Positions 6,962-9,377 of a stretch of DNA of 9,377 nt are shown in pieces. Every line of letters begins with the position of its first letter. Positions within the stretch are counted from its first letter, which is position 1. Location: NCBI GenBank assembly GCA_027297485.1, contig JAPUHZ010000292.1, positions 1-9,377 on the forward strand, read 5' to 3'. The stretch comes from Deltaproteobacteria bacterium (GTDB lineage: Bacteria > Desulfobacterota_B > Binatia > UBA9968). The position numbers and the translations under genes are program-made. Under the pieces are notes generated by a model, which was not told the DNA's origin, did no database searches, and saw nothing but the letters and a program-made list of their open reading frames with translations.

Positions 6962-7783
6962 CTAAATGGATGAATCTAGGAAGTCAATCACCAGCCTCTG
7001 AAACTTTAATCTTTGATCCCATTGTACCCAATGGGCGCACTTAGCAAAGATATGGAGATCGGCATTGGGAATGATTTGGAAAAGTAGGATGGCCCGCTCC
7101 AGCGTTACCCCTCGATCATTCCCGCCCCATAGGATCAGAGTTTTCACCTTCAAGTTACGTAGCTCGTCATGAATCGGCTTTGGGCGAGGGGCCTCCTTAC
7201 GCTTTAATTGCGCCTCGTAATTCTTCCCCGTGCTCATCGCATACCGTTGTTGAACCAGTTCCTCAGTCACTAATTCTCTATTGAATAGTGTACCCATGGT
7301 AAGCGTTCGTGCGTTCTCGACGCTGGGCGTATAACTCCTTAGTTTCTCTCCGTGCTCTTTGGAAATAGCCTGGGATTCTGCGGACCCTTGAGGTGCCAAT
7401 GTGCCGCTTGACACCAGGACCAATCCTCCGACTCTTCGGTCCTCCAATGCTATTCTCGCAGCAATATAGGCCCCCTGTGAGTTGCCTATTACATGGAAAC
7501 GATCAAGCTTTAATTTGTTGATGAAGGACTTCGCATGAGTCACCCTGTACTCCAAAGAGTGGTCCTCCGGGTTGTCTGTGTTCCCAAATCCTACCTGGTC
7601 AAAGGCGTAGACGGTAAATCCCGACTTAGCAAGGCCCTCTATGCTTGGCCCCCAGTTGACAGTCGAGCAGGCACCAGGGGATGCTCCGTGGATTAAGAAC
7701 AAGGGATGGCCACTACCACCTTTGATGTAAAATGTCCTAATGCCGTCGACATCGATATATTCGCCTTTATCCAGCTCTGTCAT
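6962..7783 (-). CDS. Alpha/beta hydrolase, meta-cleavage-product (C-C bond) hydrolase type
   Basis: This complete 273-residue alpha/beta-hydrolase-fold protein looks most like the C-C hydrolases (BphD, HsaD, DmpD group) that split vinylogous 1,5-diketones after aromatic ring cleavage. Visible features are the oxyanion loop HGASPGA (32-38), the nucleophile elbow GNSQG with Ser102, Asp223 in WGGNDRGV, and His251 in AKCAHWVQWDQ. The HW.QW pattern followed by F.RLVIDFL is characteristic of the meta-cleavage group. The ATG at 7783 has GAGGG about 10 bases upstream. It lies 93 bases after the Rieske oxygenase stop and 82 before RidA, all on the minus strand, which fits an operon for aromatic catabolism. 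No ring-cleavage dioxygenase is in the window, so it could instead be an ester or other C-C hydrolase. Confidence 0.88.
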   Translation of the reverse strand: MTELDKGEYIDVDGIRTFYIKGGSGHPLFLIHGASPGACSTVNWGPSIEGLAKSGFTVYAFDQVGFGNTDNPEDHSLEYRVTHAKSFINKLKLDRFHVIGNSQGAYIAARIALEDRRVGGLVLVSSGTLAPQGSAESQAISKEHGEKLRSYTPSVENARTLTMGTLFNRELVTEELVQQRYAMSTGKNYEAQLKRKEAPRPKPIHDELRNLKVKTLILWGGNDRGVTLERAILLFQIIPNADLHIFAKCAHWVQWDQRLKFQRLVIDFLDSSI

Positions 7784-7876
7784 AAAATTACACCCTCGAG
7801 GAATTTGATATAATTTTATAGTTTCCTTGGAGCCCCGCCATTCATCACTTTCATCTGGCCTTTCTTTCTCTGTTTA

Positions 7877-9077
7877 TCACGCAGTAGCCCGCAACAACTC
7901 TCTCCGTTCATCTGCCGAGGCCCACTCGTAATTGCCCCCGATGACTATAAGCTGATTCTTTTCCTTATCCCTGATTACGCCCTTGGGGTCCTTCCCGGCC
8001 CTTATAGCCTCAATTTGTTTCAAATAGAAATCCCGCATTATAGAGATGCCTCCATCAATCACCGAAAGATTCTCGTTCTCTCTGTCGACGATAGGGCCCA
8101 GACTTTCTAATATAGTGGCGTCTTCCCCAGGTATCGCCGAAGGGATATCATAACCAAGAGTTGGATTATCAATTTCTTTATACTCCTTGTATGGTTCTAT
8201 CCGAAGTTGTTTTGCACTCGCACGGCGCTTTTGTTTAGGGCCTGCCTTGGGGGGTCTATAGAATAACCGGACATTCATCGTGTGCGTATCATCAATTGGC
8301 ACACTCCATCTAGCTGTCACGGTCGGCAACGGACTAGCTTGAACATCCTCTCCAAAGCTCACCGCAGAGTCTCCCCCAGAGGCTATACCGGGCATGATGA
8401 TAGGGTGTTCCCGGTAGTTGTACTCGCCCACTTTCCGCCCTGCTCGAATTGCCTTGTATACGCCTCCCCACTTCGTCTCTTCAAAGAAAACTTTTTCTGG
8501 TTCGCCGGCCACAGCCGTCCAAACATCCCCATGGACAAAACTCACATGGAACGGGTCAATGCCGTTCTCAACGCATTTAAGCCAATTGCAATCGTTAAAG
8601 GCCTGGATTGTGGAATCTCTATGCCCCTCAGCGGCCAGAAATTGGAACCTCGGCAGGAGCGGCACAGGTTGGCAAGATAAGCAAACACCAACCCTCCCAA
8701 CTCCTCAACTGGATATGATAGGTGATGGACAATCTCCTTAAGCTTGCTCTCTTGTGGCTCCCCAGGTGTCTCCAAAACTTTACCGTCAATGTCATACATC
8801 CACCCATGGTATCTGCAACTCAAGCCATTCTTCGTCACGTTCCCAAGACAAAGGTTTACACGACGATGCGAACAGAGAGCACCTAACACCCCAGGTCTGC
8901 CATTACCGTGGCGGAAAAGAACAAGATCTTCACCCAACAATCGGATGAAAGTCAGTTTGTTCTTTAGATGATCTGAAAATCCCACGGGCCACCAGTAACG
9001 GCGAAGAAGTTTTCTCATAGGTGTGCCGGCGCCTAAACGAGTCAAAATTTCATTCTGTTCTTTATAGCCCTATACAT
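7877..9077 (-). pseudogene. Rieske non-heme iron oxygenase, large (alpha) subunit, frameshifted
   Basis: Two overlapping frames together make one ~390-residue ring-hydroxylating or O-demethylating oxygenase of the phthalate-dioxygenase/LigXa-like group. The first frame (9045 down to about 8672) has the [2Fe-2S] ligands C-x-H (codons at 8874 and 8868, in CSHRR) and C-x2-H (8817 and 8808, in CRYHGW). The second frame (about 8670 to 7877) has NWLKCVENGIDPFHVSFVH with the bridging Asp (8557), the iron ligands His (8548) and His (8533), and a candidate third ligand Asp (8056) in LSVIDGGI. The switch lies at 8671-8674: one extra base after CTT would give YLGQPVPLLPRF, the expected sequence. A second one-base loss at an A-run (9061-9063) would explain why the family N-terminus EQNEILTRLGAGTPM has no ATG in frame, whereas an ATG at 9077 lies one frame away behind GAGAGAGG. 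TTG at 9045 is the alternative start. As read, no full-length protein is made, unless the indels are sequencing errors. It is the first gene of the operon with the hydrolase and RidA. Confidence 0.85.
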
Positions 9078-9112
9078 ATCCTCTCTCATCACTCTAAAAT
9101 TTAAGCGGGCCA

Positions 9113-9142
9113 TCTATATCGTAAACTCTGCTTCTCTGTCAA
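9113..9142 (-). promoter_or_regulatory. Candidate sigma70-type promoter for the oxygenase operon
   Basis: On the minus strand TTGACA (9142-9137) and TATAGA (9118-9113) are 18 bases apart, with 6 of 6 and 4 of 6 consensus matches. Transcription would begin about 30 bases before the ATG at 9077. The -35 is embedded in the small palindrome TCTGT-TTG-ACAGA, a possible repressor or activator site. Confidence 0.5.
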
Positions 9143-9232
9143 ACAGATTTTTCCGTGTCAAGGATAGGGCTGAGGGGATAAGATTCTGGAGCGGGGCTTG
9201 ATTGCTTGTTACTGACAGATAGCGCGTTTCTC

Positions 9233-9280
9233 TTGACAGTATAGAGAAGGTTTGTTAGGGCTCTCGCGTGATACTGTCAA
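9233..9280. promoter_or_regulatory. Perfect 10-bp inverted repeat, operator-like
   Basis: TTGACAGTAT (9233-9242) and ATACTGTCAA (9271-9280) are exact inverted copies separated by 28 bases. AGAG (9243-9246) and CTCT (9261-9264) can extend pairing inside the loop. The half-sites contain TGACAG, which also occurs at 9213-9218 and, inverted, at 9136-9141. It lies about 160-200 bases upstream of the oxygenase start. No T-run follows it on the plus strand, which makes a terminator less likely than a regulator-binding region. Confidence 0.45.
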
Positions 9281-9377
9281 TTCTAAAGCCAAGAAACTTT
9301 ATTTACAAAACGACCAATACAACGGGGTGCTGCCTGACAAATCGGAAGAAGGGGGCTCGCTGAACAAATTGCCTGAA

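Noticed and set aside
8660..8690. Programmed ribosomal frameshift in the oxygenase
   Set aside because: No slippery sequence, internal Shine-Dalgarno or downstream pseudoknot is apparent, and this family is not known for recoding.
8282..8971. Plus-strand open frames across the oxygenase
   Set aside because: They are shadows antisense to a protein with complete Rieske and iron-ligand motifs.
1..9377. CRISPR array, tRNA or rRNA genes
   Set aside because: No regularly spaced direct repeats, tRNA cloverleaf or rRNA-like sequence was seen on reading both strands.

Overview
This window is bacterial accessory DNA of moderate GC. It carries catabolic and transport genes, and about half of them look damaged. 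The gene types (TPP-dependent lyase, Fe(III)-type periplasmic binding protein, UbiD decarboxylase, Rieske oxygenase, C-C hydrolase, RidA) are typical of uncultured soil or marine, possibly host-associated, bacteria that use aromatic carboxylates (for example Rokubacteria, Tectomicrobia or Desulfobacterota-like lineages). That lineage guess is inference from gene content only; no marker gene is present.

Left part (1-1135). The start of an ABC-transporter ATPase gene runs off the left edge on the minus strand. About 330 bp upstream of it, on the same strand, lies an orphan C-terminal TOBE domain from a second ABC ATPase whose nucleotide-binding domain is missing. Where that domain should be, there is instead the promoter region and start of an intact, oppositely oriented thiamine-diphosphate enzyme (1136-2803).

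Middle (2834-6414). A decayed AlkA-like DNA glycosylase (minus) converges on the TPP gene. An intact secreted solute-binding protein follows (plus, 3829-4962). Directly behind it is a UbiD-family decarboxylase remnant that keeps its ribosome-binding site but has three in-frame stop codons in its first 16 codons and loses homology after about 165 codons. Some 875 bp of unrecognised DNA then follow, holding one strong long hairpin at 5962-6032.

Right part (6415-9377). A minus-strand operon reads Rieske oxygenase alpha subunit (with at least one frameshift), meta-cleavage-type alpha/beta hydrolase, then RidA-family protein. Upstream of the oxygenase is a good sigma70-type promoter inside a cluster of TGACAG motifs that includes a perfect 10-bp inverted repeat.

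The intact genes are the TPP enzyme, the binding protein, the hydrolase and the RidA protein. Together with the damaged oxygenase and decarboxylase they suggest a former aromatic-acid uptake and degradation locus undergoing erosion. I found no convincing new defence, CRISPR or mobile system. The items most worth checking are the ubiD nonsense cluster, the oxygenase frameshifts, the hairpin in the gene-free segment and the TGACAG array.
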